Position numbers and translations under genes: made by a program. Below the pieces are notes generated by a model. It was not told the origin of the DNA, searched no databases, and saw nothing but the letters and a program-made list of their open reading frames with translations. 8,510 bases of DNA from Acetoanaerobium sp041831635 (GTDB lineage Bacteria; Bacillota; Clostridia; Peptostreptococcales; Filifactoraceae), in NCBI GenBank assembly GCA_041831635.1, contig JBHASY010000116.1:1-8510 (forward strand), read 5' to 3'. Shown here in pieces: positions 1 to 6,698 of this stretch (its first letter is position 1; the number at the start of each line of letters is the position of its first letter).

Positions 1-2196
1 ATACTTAGAATGGAAAATAATTTCATAAGTCTGCAAAAAAGAGTTATGGAATTGGCCTTAAATCAGATAATGATTATAGGAGTAGTATTTTTTGCAATAG
101 TAGCTCTTAGAAGTTATCTGGCATCATTTTCACTTTTGTATTCAGAAACAGGAGTGGTATATGGGGCAGGATTTACCGACATAAATGTGACACTTGGTAT
201 GTACAGAATTCAAATCATAGTGAGTATTATATCGGCTGTAGTGCTTATAATAGCAAGGTACAAAAGAAATAAAAAATTGGCGGCATTTGGACCTATAGCT
301 CTTATAGCAGTATATTTGTTGGGGATAGTGGCTGAAATAACTGTGCAAGCTGTCATAGTGTCTCCGAATGAACTTGCAAGAGAGAGAAAATACATAGAAA
401 ACAGTCTGAGGTATACGAAGATAGCTTATGGACTTGATGTTATAGAGGTAGAGGAATTTGCTGTAGACCAGAACTTAACCTATGATGATCTGCTGGAGAA
501 TCAAGATACCATAAGCAATATCAGTTTAAACGACTACAGACCTACAAATGAAGCATATAACCAGCTTCAGGGACTTAGAAATTACTATAAATTTCACGAT
601 GTGGACATAGACAGGTATATGATAGACGACAAACTTACACAGATGTTTTTGTCTGTGAGAGAACTTGACAAAGAAGCTCTCGATGAAAACGCTAAAACTT
701 GGGTAAATGAACATCTTAAGTACACTCACGGCTATGGAATTACGATGTCGCCGGTAAAAGAGGTAACTTCGTCAGGACAGCCGAGTATGGTTGTAAGAGA
801 TGTTCCTCCGATTTCGGATTATAAAGAACTTGAAATTACAGTGCCTCAGATTTATTTCGGCGAACTTACAAACGACTATGTGGTGGTAAATACAGATGAG
901 CAGGAATTTGACTATCCTATGGGTGAGGAACTTAAAACTACGAAATATCAAGGGACAGCCGGCATTAAACTGGGGTTTTTGAACAAGTTGTTATATTCGA
1001 TAAAAGAGAAAAGTTTTAAGCTTTTAGTTTCGGGAGGGGTAAATTCCGACAGCAGAATCATAATTAACAGGAATATAATGGACAGAGTTACCAAAATAGC
1101 ACCGTTTTTAAGCTATGACGACGATCCGTATGCAGTGGTAGTAGACGGCAAGATTTACTACATCATAGACGGATATACATCGACAAAATATTTTCCGTAT
1201 TCAGAGCCTTTTAACAAAAATGCCAACTATATACGAAACTCATTTAAGGTTATAATAGACGCATATAACGGAGATGTAAATTATTATATTGTCGATGATA
1301 AAGACCCTTTGGTAAAGACCTATTCTAAAATTTTTCCGAAGCTGTTTAAGACAATGTCCGATATGCCTAAAGAATTTGTGTCGCATTTGAGATATCCGCA
1401 GACTATGTTTGACATTCAGGCGAAAATGTACGGAACTTACCACACAAGCCAACCGGATATATTTTACAATCGTGAGGATAAATGGGAAATAGCCAGACAA
1501 AACTATCAGGGGAACACTCAGGAGATGGAATCACTTTATTTTACCTTTGAGCTTTCAGGAGAGGGAAGACCTGAATTTGTCCTTAGCATACCATATACAC
1601 CTACAGGAAAGCAAAATATGATAGCGTTTTTGGTGGCAAGAAATGACGGCGACAATTACGGAAAGCTGAAACTCTTTGAATTTCCAAAGACTAAGACTAT
1701 CATCGGACCTGAGCAGGTAGAAGCCAGAATAAGCAATAACGATGTCATATCCAGAGACTTGGCTTTATGGGACAGCAGAGGTTCGCAGGTGCTAAGAGGA
1801 AATATACTGACTATACCGATAAACAGCTCTATCCTATATATCGAACCGCTTTATATCAGAGCGGACTCGGAAAAAGCTATACCTGAGGTTAAGAGGATAA
1901 TAGCCTCTTACAACGATAAGGTAGTGATGGAAGATACACTTGAAAAGGCACTTACCAGTCTATTTGGAAATCCTGCCGACAGTTCGCAAAGCCAAGATGA
2001 ACAGTCTAAGCTTTCTGTAGACAGCGGAATTAGTGATACAGGAGATAATTTATTGCCTGAAAGTGATGAAAACCTTATAATTCAGGCAAATCAGCTATAT
2101 GAAGAGGCTCAAGAGGCATTAAAATCCGGAAGTCTAAGTGAATACGAAAAGAAAATAAATGAACTGGGAAATATTCTAAAGCGTTTGCAGCAATAA
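1..2196 (+). CDS. UPF0182 family membrane protein, 5' end outside the window
   Basis: The frame is open to the first base (Ile-Leu-Arg before the first Met at nt 10), so the gene starts upstream; 731 residues are visible. Family members usually run to about 900 residues with some seven N-terminal membrane helices, so roughly 150-190 residues and the first helices are missing here. Counting from the Met at nt 10, three hydrophobic segments remain (about 17-38, 65-82 and 92-114). A large domain, probably extracytoplasmic, follows. It carries family-typical stretches: LLYSETGVVYGAGFTD, RYTKIAYGLDVIE, VTKIAPFLSYDDDPYAVVVDG, IYYIIDGYTSTKYFPYS and TYSKIFPKLFK. The end is a Ser/Asp/Gln-rich linker and a C-terminal helix resembling the family's LIxQAxxxYxxAQEAL segment. 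No biochemical function is established for UPF0182. It sits 16 nt upstream of an MscS channel gene, probably in one operon. Family assignment is confident; the Met at nt 10 is almost surely not the start. Confidence 0.93.
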   Translation: MLRMENNFISLQKRVMELALNQIMIIGVVFFAIVALRSYLASFSLLYSETGVVYGAGFTDINVTLGMYRIQIIVSIISAVVLIIARYKRNKKLAAFGPIALIAVYLLGIVAEITVQAVIVSPNELARERKYIENSLRYTKIAYGLDVIEVEEFAVDQNLTYDDLLENQDTISNISLNDYRPTNEAYNQLQGLRNYYKFHDVDIDRYMIDDKLTQMFLSVRELDKEALDENAKTWVNEHLKYTHGYGITMSPVKEVTSSGQPSMVVRDVPPISDYKELEITVPQIYFGELTNDYVVVNTDEQEFDYPMGEELKTTKYQGTAGIKLGFLNKLLYSIKEKSFKLLVSGGVNSDSRIIINRNIMDRVTKIAPFLSYDDDPYAVVVDGKIYYIIDGYTSTKYFPYSEPFNKNANYIRNSFKVIIDAYNGDVNYYIVDDKDPLVKTYSKIFPKLFKTMSDMPKEFVSHLRYPQTMFDIQAKMYGTYHTSQPDIFYNREDKWEIARQNYQGNTQEMESLYFTFELSGEGRPEFVLSIPYTPTGKQNMIAFLVARNDGDNYGKLKLFEFPKTKTIIGPEQVEARISNNDVISRDLALWDSRGSQVLRGNILTIPINSSILYIEPLYIRADSEKAIPEVKRIIASYNDKVVMEDTLEKALTSLFGNPADSSQSQDEQSKLSVDSGISDTGDNLLPESDENLIIQANQLYEEAQEALKSGSLSEYEKKINELGNILKRLQQ

Positions 2197-2212
2197 AAAG
2201 GAGTAATAAGTG

Positions 2213-3106
2213 ATGAAGTATAGTTATTTGGCGTCTGTAACCGACAAAGTTACAGATACTGTAACAGAAGAGGTGCAAGGAGCAGTAGAAGAGGGTTTTA
2301 ACTTGATGAAAACCTTAAAAGAACTGTTTCTTGCTTATGGGATGGATATAGCGACAGGAATACTTATATTTCTGGTAGGGTTTTATATTGCAAAGTATGT
2401 GAGAAGTTTTTCAAAACGTCTTATGAAAAAATCAAATGTAGACCCTTCAGCTATAGGATTTATATCTCAAATACTTTACTTTATAATCCTTATAATAGTC
2501 GCAATAGCGGCTCTCGGAAGAATGGGAATTCCTACAAATTCATTTGTGGCGGCTATAGGGGCATTAGGTCTTGCTATAGGACTTGCTCTTCAAAATAATC
2601 TTTCAAACTTTGCGTCCGGGATATTGATTTTGATATTTAAACCTTTTAAAGTGGGAGACTTCATTGAGGCGGCGGGAGTTTCCGGAAGTGTAAGTGAAAT
2701 TCAAATTATGAATACAGTTTTGTATTCTGTAGATAACAGGAAAATAATCGTTCCGAACTCAAAGCTTACTTCTGAAAATGTAATAAATTTTTCTGCTGCG
2801 ATAGACAGAAAAATTCAGTTTATGATAGAGATAGACTACACTTCAGATTACAAAAAAGCCATAGAGCTGATAAAAATTATATTCAAAGAAGACCCTGATA
2901 TCTACGACGAACCGGAACCTACAGTAGCACTTAGAGAGTTTGGAGAAAGCGGAATAAAGATATTTGCACTTCCTACAGTAAAAAATGAGAACTACTGGAG
3001 TGCATACTATAGAGTAATGCAAAGGATAAAGGACGACTTTGATGCAAACAATATCCAAATCCCTTATCCGCATAGAATGCTGTATATGAAACATTTGGAC
3101 AGTTGA
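2213..3106 (+). CDS. mscS: MscS-type small-conductance mechanosensitive ion channel
   Basis: The 297-residue protein matches the usual MscS length (E. coli MscS is 286). It is a membrane-tension-gated channel that releases solutes on osmotic downshock. The N-terminus is an amphipathic, Thr/Glu-rich stretch (about 1-40), followed by TM1 (45-63), TM2 (83-102) and the Gly/Ala-rich pore helix TM3 (about 110-142), with the hallmark GALGLAIGLALQNNLSNFAS and then FKPFKVGDFIE. The middle-beta domain has the IIVPNSKL motif (178-185). The C-terminal alpha/beta domain ends with IPYPHR (283-288), like the family's terminal FPYPQ. AAGGAG at 2198-2203 lies 9 nt from the ATG at 2213; the GTG at 2210, directly before it, is a possible but less likely start (one residue longer). 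The gene follows the UPF0182 gene by 16 nt, so co-transcription is likely. The symbol is by family. Confidence 0.95.
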   Translation: MKYSYLASVTDKVTDTVTEEVQGAVEEGFNLMKTLKELFLAYGMDIATGILIFLVGFYIAKYVRSFSKRLMKKSNVDPSAIGFISQILYFIILIIVAIAALGRMGIPTNSFVAAIGALGLAIGLALQNNLSNFASGILILIFKPFKVGDFIEAAGVSGSVSEIQIMNTVLYSVDNRKIIVPNSKLTSENVINFSAAIDRKIQFMIEIDYTSDYKKAIELIKIIFKEDPDIYDEPEPTVALREFGESGIKIFALPTVKNENYWSAYYRVMQRIKDDFDANNIQIPYPHRMLYMKHLDS

Positions 3107-3406
3107 AGAGAGGGGTAGAGATGAATAATTTAAAAATTTTTGAAAAGTTTTAAATTAAATAATCATATATGGCTATAAGAATTGTCCAATAGTTTTCTAT
3201 GATGAATTTTATAGTATATATAAGAAAAATATACAATAAAATCGACATAACTTTTTGTGTGAAAGTTTTATTTTTAGGAAGTAATAATACTAGCACAAGA
3301 TCGGAAAAATGAAAAGTATAAATGAAAAAACTACCACATGAAACTACTATGAAAAGATATGAGATTAAATATTAAAACCACAACAAAGCAAATTAAAAAT
3401 TTTATA
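3107..3406. other. AT-rich intergenic stretch, no convincing gene
   Basis: About 300 bases between mscS and the rubrerythrin promoter hold no ORF of convincing length or start signal on either strand. Two tiny frames exist: a 10-codon one at 3121-3153, with a weak GAGGGG upstream, and a 17-codon one at 3322-3375 with no ribosome binding site. There is an AT-only inverted repeat (3127-3156) and a 15-bp imperfect palindrome TTATAGTATATATAA (3209-3223) that agrees with the PerR box consensus at 11 of 14 defined positions. In such AT-rich DNA that match is weak. No mobile-element ends or repeats copied elsewhere in the window were seen. Confidence 0.6.
3127..3156 (+). repeat. AT-only inverted repeat after mscS
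   Basis: AATTTAAAA (3127-3135) is exactly complementary to TTTTAAATT (3148-3156) around a 12-nt loop that can itself pair (TTT/AAA). It lies 20 nt after the mscS stop. There is no G-C pair in the stem and no following T-run, so if it stops transcription at all it does so weakly. No other terminator is visible between mscS and the rubrerythrin promoter. Confidence 0.35.
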
Positions 3407-3436
3407 TTAGAAAATCTAAAAATTTTGCACTATAAT
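3407..3436 (+). promoter_or_regulatory. Rubrerythrin promoter -10 box with overlapping palindrome
   Basis: A perfect TATAAT lies at 3431-3436, 92 nt before the rubrerythrin ATG. The -35 region at the right distance is poor (no hexamer better than about 3 of 6). Exactly there lies a perfect 5-3-5 palindrome, TTAGA-AAA-TCTAA (3407-3419). A weak -35 overlapped by a palindrome suits a regulated promoter. The half-sites recall PerR/Fur-type boxes such as TTAGAATnATTCTAA, but the spacing is 2 nt shorter. That a peroxide or iron regulator acts here is inference from the downstream gene. Confidence 0.45.
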
Positions 3437-3445
3437 CATAGGGAT

Positions 3446-3500
3446 AGTTGTTTTTTCAACTGCATTAGTGGGTAAATTTAAATTAGAGGGTCGTATGACC
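3446..3500 (+). promoter_or_regulatory. Rubrerythrin leader with two small hairpins
   Basis: Downstream of the -10 box, the predicted leader contains AGTTG-TTTTTT-CAACT (3446-3461, five pairs, T6 loop) and GGTC-GTAT-GACC (3489-3500, four pairs), the latter 14 nt before the AGGAGG ribosome binding site. Both are short. They may stabilise the mRNA or bind a regulator; neither resembles a riboswitch class I recognise. Confidence 0.3.
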
Positions 3501-3528
3501 AAAATAACTTAATCAGGAGGTAATTATA

Positions 3529-4131
3529 ATGGCAGAAAAATCACTAAAAGGAACAAAAACTCTTGGAAATCTCATCAAAGCGTTTGCAGGAGAGTCTCAA
3601 GCCAGAGGAAGATACAATATGTTTGCGGCGGTAGCTGAAAAAGAAGGTTTTATGAGAATAGCTGAAGTTTTTAATGAAACAGCTGAAAACGAACGTATCC
3701 ATGCAAAAGTATTCTTTGATCATGCTGTGGCAGGATTAGAGGGAGAAGAGTTTCCTGTAGCACTTCACGTAGATGCCGACTACCCTGTAATTATGGGGGA
3801 TACGTACACAAACTTAAAGGCGGCGGCTTCGGGAGAAAATGAAGAGTGGACTGCACTTTATCCTGAGTTTGCAAAAATCGCAGACGAAGAAGGATTCCCT
3901 AAAGTAGCGGCATCGTTTAGAATGATAGCAGCTATCGAAAAAGACCACGAAGAAAGATACAGCACACTTGCAGAACACGTAAAATCTGAAACTGTATTTA
4001 AAAGAGATGAAAAAGAACTTTGGAAATGTATGTGTTGTGGTTATATCTTCGAGGGAACAGCAGTTCCGGCGGCCTGTCCTGTCTGTAAACAGCCTAAAGC
4101 GTTCTTCAAAGTGCACGCTGAAAAATTCTAA
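3529..4131 (+). CDS. rbr: Rubrerythrin (NADH peroxidase-type diiron/rubredoxin protein)
   Basis: The 200-residue cytoplasmic protein reduces hydrogen peroxide in anaerobes, taking electrons via rubredoxin or NADH-dependent partners. The ferritin-like four-helix domain (about 1-150) shows all expected diiron ligands by comparison with Desulfovibrio vulgaris rubrerythrin: Glu22 (AGESQAR), Glu55 and His58 (ENERIHAK), Glu103 and Glu106 (GENEEW), Glu137 and His140 (EKDHEER). The C-terminal rubredoxin-like domain has CxxC pairs at Cys167/Cys170 and Cys183/Cys186. Cys169 is an extra cysteine inside the first pair. The loop between His58 and Glu103 is about seven residues longer than in D. vulgaris. 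AGGAGG at 3515-3520 lies 8 nt from the ATG. It appears monocistronic, with its own promoter upstream and a new promoter directly after it. All catalytic residues are present, so it is very probably functional. Confidence 0.96.
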   Translation: MAEKSLKGTKTLGNLIKAFAGESQARGRYNMFAAVAEKEGFMRIAEVFNETAENERIHAKVFFDHAVAGLEGEEFPVALHVDADYPVIMGDTYTNLKAAASGENEEWTALYPEFAKIADEEGFPKVAASFRMIAAIEKDHEERYSTLAEHVKSETVFKRDEKELWKCMCCGYIFEGTAVPAACPVCKQPKAFFKVHAEKF

Positions 4132-4143
4132 ATTTTGTTTTTT
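4122..4143 (+). terminator. Weak AT-only terminator candidate after rubrerythrin
   Basis: AAAATT-CTA-AATTTT overlaps the rubrerythrin stop codon and is followed by GTTTTTT. The stem has no G-C pairs and the loop is only 3 nt, so termination would be inefficient. Nothing better is present before the serS leader promoter, whose -35 box begins 5 nt later. Confidence 0.3.
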
Positions 4144-4147
4144 ATAA

Positions 4148-4176
4148 TTGAAATAGCTTAGCATAAGTGATATAAT
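4148..4176 (+). promoter_or_regulatory. Promoter of the serS T-box leader
   Basis: TTGAAA (4148-4153), a 17-nt spacer and TATAAT (4171-4176), with a TG at 4168-4169 that makes an extended -10. This predicts a transcript start near 4183, just before T-box stem I (base at 4198). Spacing and position fit a housekeeping sigma-A promoter. Confidence 0.8.
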
Positions 4177-4197
4177 TCTTAGAGATACAAAATATGT

Positions 4198-4420
4198 ATA
4201 AGCTATGACGAAAAGCAGTAGAAAGTCCGAGTTGTACAGAGAGTGGGTGGTGGCTGAAAACCCATGAGCGAGGCTTTTGAATCCGTTTCTGAGCTTTATC
4301 TTTGAAAAGATAACGTCTGCCTACGTTACAGGTTCAAGAGGTCTTTACTGTAGACAATTTGGGTGGTACCGCGGGAGTATTAGCTTTCGTCCCTTTTATC
4401 AGGGACGGGAGCTTTTTTTA
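4198..4420 (+). ncRNA. T-box riboswitch (tRNA-Ser sensing) upstream of serS
   Basis: The leader RNA senses uncharged tRNA and controls read-through into serS. Stem I has a base pairing ATAAGCT (4198-4204) with AGCTTTAT (4292-4299, one bulge), the apical ACAGAGAG and GGTGGCTG motifs (about 4236-4255), and a specifier segment GAATCCG in which TCC (4282-4284) is a serine codon. A hairpin TAACGT/ACGTTA (4311-4328) sits in the stem II position and GTCT/AGAC (4341-4355) in the stem III position. The T-box GGGTGGTACCGCG (4361-4373) carries the UGGU that pairs with the tRNA acceptor end. A terminator follows. The UCC specifier agrees with the downstream gene being seryl-tRNA synthetase: low serine charging favours the antiterminator and raises serS expression. 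Confidence 0.95.
4382..4419 (+). terminator. Intrinsic terminator of the serS T-box
   Basis: AGCTTTCGTCCCT (4382-4394) pairs with AGGGACGGGAGCT (4401-4413): 13 pairs including two G-T wobbles, a 6-nt loop, then T7 at 4413-4419. In the tRNA-bound state, the 5' part of this stem would be taken into the antiterminator with the T-box sequence just upstream. Confidence 0.92.
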
Positions 4421-4581
4421 TACAGTTTATAAAAAATTATTTTTTGATAAGCACTGATAATTAGCTTGATACATATGAAATTTTAGGGTTTATTATACTA
4501 AAGCTTGTTATGAAAAAGCTTAATAAAGTAGATGTGATTAAAAATATTCTTGATAATTATTTTTTTAAAAGGAGGATGTAT
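4421..4581 (+). other. Long AT-rich stretch between T-box terminator and serS
   Basis: From the end of the terminator stem (4413) to the serS ATG is 168 nt, longer than is typical for T-box leaders. The stretch contains three TGATA(A/C) units (4445, 4455 and 4467), an AAGCTT-N9-AAGCTT inverted repeat (4501-4521), and a weak promoter candidate TTGATA (4466-4471)-19 nt-TATTAT (4491-4496). That promoter would lie downstream of T-box control. The last 72 nt are in frame with serS and open from an ATG at 4510, but that ATG has no ribosome binding site. Confidence 0.4.
4571..4575 (+). promoter_or_regulatory. Ribosome binding site that fixes the serS start
   Basis: GGAGG, within AAAAGGAGG, lies 6 nt before the ATG at 4582. 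The ATG at 4576 touches the site and is too close. The in-frame ATG at 4510 has no purine-rich site upstream. The 4582 start also gives the family-typical N-terminus MLDIKRIKRD. Confidence 0.88.
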
Positions 4582-5859
4582 ATGTTAGATATTAAAAGAA
4601 TTAAAAGGGATTTAGAAGAAATCAAGCCGTTAATGGCAAAAAGAGGTGAAAAAGATTTTAGCTTTGAAGAAGTAATTGAGCTTGATGATAAGCGTATAGA
4701 ACTGCTTCAAGAGGTAGAGTCTTTAAAAAACGAGCAAAACGTAGAGTCTAAACTCATTCCTCAGTATAAAAAAGAGGGGAAAAATACAGATGAGTTGATG
4801 GCTAAATTAAAAGATTTATCAGATAAGATCAAAGGTTTGGACGACAAAGTAAAAGAAGTGGAAGAAGATTTATTCCAAAAACTTCTCAGAATACCAAACG
4901 TGCCGCACCCTGATGTACCTACAGGAGATACTGACGATGATAACGTAGAAGTAAGAAAGTGGGGAGAGCCTCCTAAATTCGATTTTGAGGCAAAAGCACA
5001 CTGGGATATAGGTACAGACCTTGACATATTGGATTTTGAAAGAGCAGGAAAAATAACAGGTTCAAGATTTACTCTGTATAAAGATTTGGGAGCAAGACTG
5101 GAGCGTTCTATTATAAACTTCTTCTTAGATACACATACTGCAAAACATGGCTATACAGAGGTACTTCCTCCTTTTATCGCAAATAGAGCCAGTTTTATAG
5201 GTACAGGACAACTACCTAAGTTCGAGGAAGATATGTTTAAACTGGAGGGATTTGAATATTTCTTGGTGCCTACAGCGGAAGTTCCCGTTACAAATATCTA
5301 TCAAGATGAAATTATGAACGCAGATGATTTAACTACAAAATACTGTGCCTATACACCTTGTTTCAGAGCAGAGGCGGGTTCTGCCGGCAGAGATACCAGA
5401 GGACTCATCCGTCAGCATCAGTTTAACAAAGTAGAACTGGTTAAATTTACAAAACCTGAAGACTCATATAACGAGCTTGAAACTCTTACAGCAGATGCTG
5501 AGAAAGTTCTTCAGTTGCTTGGACTTCCGTACAGAGTAGTTCGTATATGCTCAGGAGATTTGGGCTTTACAGCTGCATATAAATATGACCTTGAGGTGTG
5601 GATGCCAAGCTATAACAGGTATGTAGAGATTTCTTCATGCTCCAACTTTGAAGATTTTCAAGCCAGAAGAGCAAATATCAGATTTAAGAGAGATAAATCA
5701 TCAAAACCTGAGTTCGTGCATACACTTAACGGCTCAGGCGTAGCTATAGGACGTGCCCTTTCCGCTATACTTGAAAACTTCCAGCAAGCTGACGGAAGTG
5801 TAGTAATTCCGGAGGTACTTCGCCCTTATATGGGAACTGATAAAATAACAAAGAAATAA
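4582..5859 (+). CDS. serS: Seryl-tRNA synthetase
   Basis: The 425-residue class II aminoacyl-tRNA synthetase charges tRNA-Ser with serine in the cytoplasm. The N-terminal arm (about 1-105) is a charged helical hairpin (coiled coil) that grips the long variable arm of tRNA-Ser. The catalytic core shows class II motif 1 (about 169-197, ending VLPP), the serine-binding TAE motif (231-233), motif 2 with FRAEAGSAGRDTRGLIRQHQF (261-281), the YVEISSCSNFEDFQARR segment (347-363), and motif 3 NGSGVAIGRALSAILEN (383-399) with its invariant Arg391. Length and motifs are those of the ordinary bacterial enzyme, with nothing missing. Expression is predicted to be controlled by the upstream T-box. A strong terminator follows 29 nt after the stop. 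A longer product from the ATG at 4510 (449 residues) is rejected for want of a ribosome binding site. Confidence 0.98.
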   Translation: MLDIKRIKRDLEEIKPLMAKRGEKDFSFEEVIELDDKRIELLQEVESLKNEQNVESKLIPQYKKEGKNTDELMAKLKDLSDKIKGLDDKVKEVEEDLFQKLLRIPNVPHPDVPTGDTDDDNVEVRKWGEPPKFDFEAKAHWDIGTDLDILDFERAGKITGSRFTLYKDLGARLERSIINFFLDTHTAKHGYTEVLPPFIANRASFIGTGQLPKFEEDMFKLEGFEYFLVPTAEVPVTNIYQDEIMNADDLTTKYCAYTPCFRAEAGSAGRDTRGLIRQHQFNKVELVKFTKPEDSYNELETLTADAEKVLQLLGLPYRVVRICSGDLGFTAAYKYDLEVWMPSYNRYVEISSCSNFEDFQARRANIRFKRDKSSKPEFVHTLNGSGVAIGRALSAILENFQQADGSVVIPEVLRPYMGTDKITKK

Positions 5860-5888
5860 TATCTTTAACAAAGTGTTTTATTGAGATT

Positions 5889-5920
5889 AAAAAAGAGCTG
5901 TTTTCTAACAGCTCTTTTTT
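5889..5920. terminator. Bidirectional terminator between serS and the minus-strand locus
   Basis: A6-GAGCTGTT (5889-5902), loop TTCT, then AACAGCTC-T6 (5907-5920): 14 pairs including the A/T tracts. The same hairpin followed by a T-run is read on both strands, so it can end serS transcripts and those of the convergent minus-strand gene. Confidence 0.93.
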
Positions 5921-5957
5921 GTAAATATGGATTTTAGATGTGCGAACAGATTGAATT

Positions 5958-6389
5958 TTACGGTTCATGTTGAATTATTCTTATACTTTCTTTGTCATTA
6001 TAAAGTTCATATACAACCGGTTCACGAAAAATTTCAAACATAAACTCTTTATAGGAAGGATCAACAACGATATCTTTTTCAAAGGAAAAAGTTTGAAATC
6101 CCTCTATTGGATGATAAAAATCCGCCAAGTCATAAAATTCTTTACCTGTAAGTTTTTTTAATGAGTCTGAAAAATGCATCCTTACATTAAACTTATTTCC
6201 TTTGTTTGAATAGTTTATTATTTTCAAGCGGATATGCATATTACAATCTTTGTTTAAAGTGCTGAAACTTATATGAGAATCTGATATATCTACAGCATTT
6301 AAGCCATCGTTTACTATAGTGTAATAAGCCATTTTAACACGATCAAATGAAAATGTCATAACCGGTGGAAGAATAACAAATATTATCAA
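5958..6389 (-). CDS. Hypothetical protein (3' part of the split gene)
   Basis: The 143-residue frame can begin only at a TTG (6389) or an internal ATG (6359), neither preceded by a ribosome binding site; the AAAAGG overlapping the upstream stop is about 17 nt away, too far for good initiation. The first 15 residues are hydrophobic (part of a membrane helix). The rest is a soluble domain with alternating hydrophobic and charged residues and no motif I recognise. It ends just before the shared terminator. Best explained as the C-terminal part of the gene interrupted at 6411-6413; independent translation cannot be excluded. Confidence 0.45.
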   Translation of the reverse strand: MIIFVILPPVMTFSFDRVKMAYYTIVNDGLNAVDISDSHISFSTLNKDCNMHIRLKIINYSNKGNKFNVRMHFSDSLKKLTGKEFYDLADFYHPIEGFQTFSFEKDIVVDPSYKEFMFEIFREPVVYELYNDKESIRIIQHEP

Positions 6390-6410
6390 AAATGTAACTA
6401 TACGATCCTT

Positions 6411-6632
6411 TTACTTATATTTTTCCAGTTTAAAGATACCTCTAGTTGCTATGACAAGCAGTATAACCGGAATAATTCCTGAAAGATAAACGGTAGAACC
6501 GTTTTTAAAATGTATTTTGGGAATGATATAATCAGATATAGAGTAAGAGTCGTGAGGAAGAGGGTAGGACAGTAATCCGGCAATGAGTATAAGTCCTGCA
6601 CAAATTATAAACTTCTTTCTTTCATTTGACAT
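6411..6632 (-). CDS. Small two-helix membrane protein (5' part of the split gene)
   Basis: The 73-residue product starts at an ATG with AAGGAG (6647-6642) 9 nt upstream. It has a short basic N-terminus (MSNERKK), a hydrophobic helix (about 8-24), a polar loop (25-47) and a second helix (about 48-66), ending in a basic tail. Taken alone it would be a small hairpin-type membrane protein. Its frame continues beyond the TAA into the next stretch, so it is more likely the N-terminal part of a longer protein. It is transcribed away from the ProXp-ala gene and shares its upstream region. Function unknown. Confidence 0.55.
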   Translation of the reverse strand: MSNERKKFIICAGLILIAGLLSYPLPHDSYSISDYIIPKIHFKNGSTVYLSGIIPVILLVIATRGIFKLEKYK

Positions 6633-6656
6633 TCATATCATCTCCTTTGCCTGATT

Positions 6657-6685
6657 TTGACATTTCCATAACAGGAGCATATAAT
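6657..6685 (+). promoter_or_regulatory. Consensus promoter of the ProXp-ala gene
   Basis: TTGACA (6657-6662), exactly 17 nt, TATAAT (6680-6685): a perfect match to the sigma-A consensus. Transcription would start near 6692, giving a leader of about 74 nt. It lies in the divergent gap, between the ribosome binding site of the minus-strand gene and the ProXp-ala gene. Confidence 0.82.
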
Positions 6686-6698
6686 AAAAATATAAGTA

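Larger units (their letters stand above)
5958..6632 (-). pseudogene. Membrane protein gene split by one in-frame TAA
   Basis: Two open stretches on the minus strand lie in exactly the same frame. They are separated only by a TAA (6413-6411) and seven sense codons before the first possible restart, a TTG at 6389. Read through, they give one 224-codon protein: hydrophobic segments at about 8-24, 48-66 and 78-95 (the third starting right after the stop), then a roughly 125-residue soluble domain rich in beta-type residues. The first part has a good AAAGGAG ribosome binding site; the second has neither a suitable one nor an ATG near its beginning. The third helix continues smoothly across the stop, as expected if a sense codon mutated to TAA. 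I do not recognise the family. Alternatives: two separate proteins, stop read-through, or a sequencing error. Confidence 0.6.

Noticed and set aside
10..2196. Met at nt 10 as the true start of the UPF0182 gene
   Set aside because: The frame is open to base 1, no ribosome binding site can be seen, and the N-terminal helices of the family are missing; the gene continues outside the window.
3121..3153. 10-codon ORF shortly after mscS as a gene
   Set aside because: Only a weak GAGGGG upstream, and it largely coincides with an AT-only inverted repeat; kept only as a possible remnant.
3322..3375. 17-codon ORF in the mscS-rubrerythrin gap
   Set aside because: No ribosome binding site and no neighbour overlap; expected by chance in this composition.
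3814..4164. 116-codon minus-strand frame across rubrerythrin
   Set aside because: Antisense shadow of a clearly conserved gene; its product is a Phe/Arg/Cys-rich low-complexity string with no start signal.
4510..4581. A 24-residue N-terminal extension of SerRS from the ATG at 4510
   Set aside because: No ribosome binding site before 4510, while GGAGG fits the ATG at 4582, which also gives the family-typical first residues.
4761..5027. 88-codon minus-strand frame inside serS
   Set aside because: Antisense shadow, Ser-rich translation produced by the coding strand's composition.
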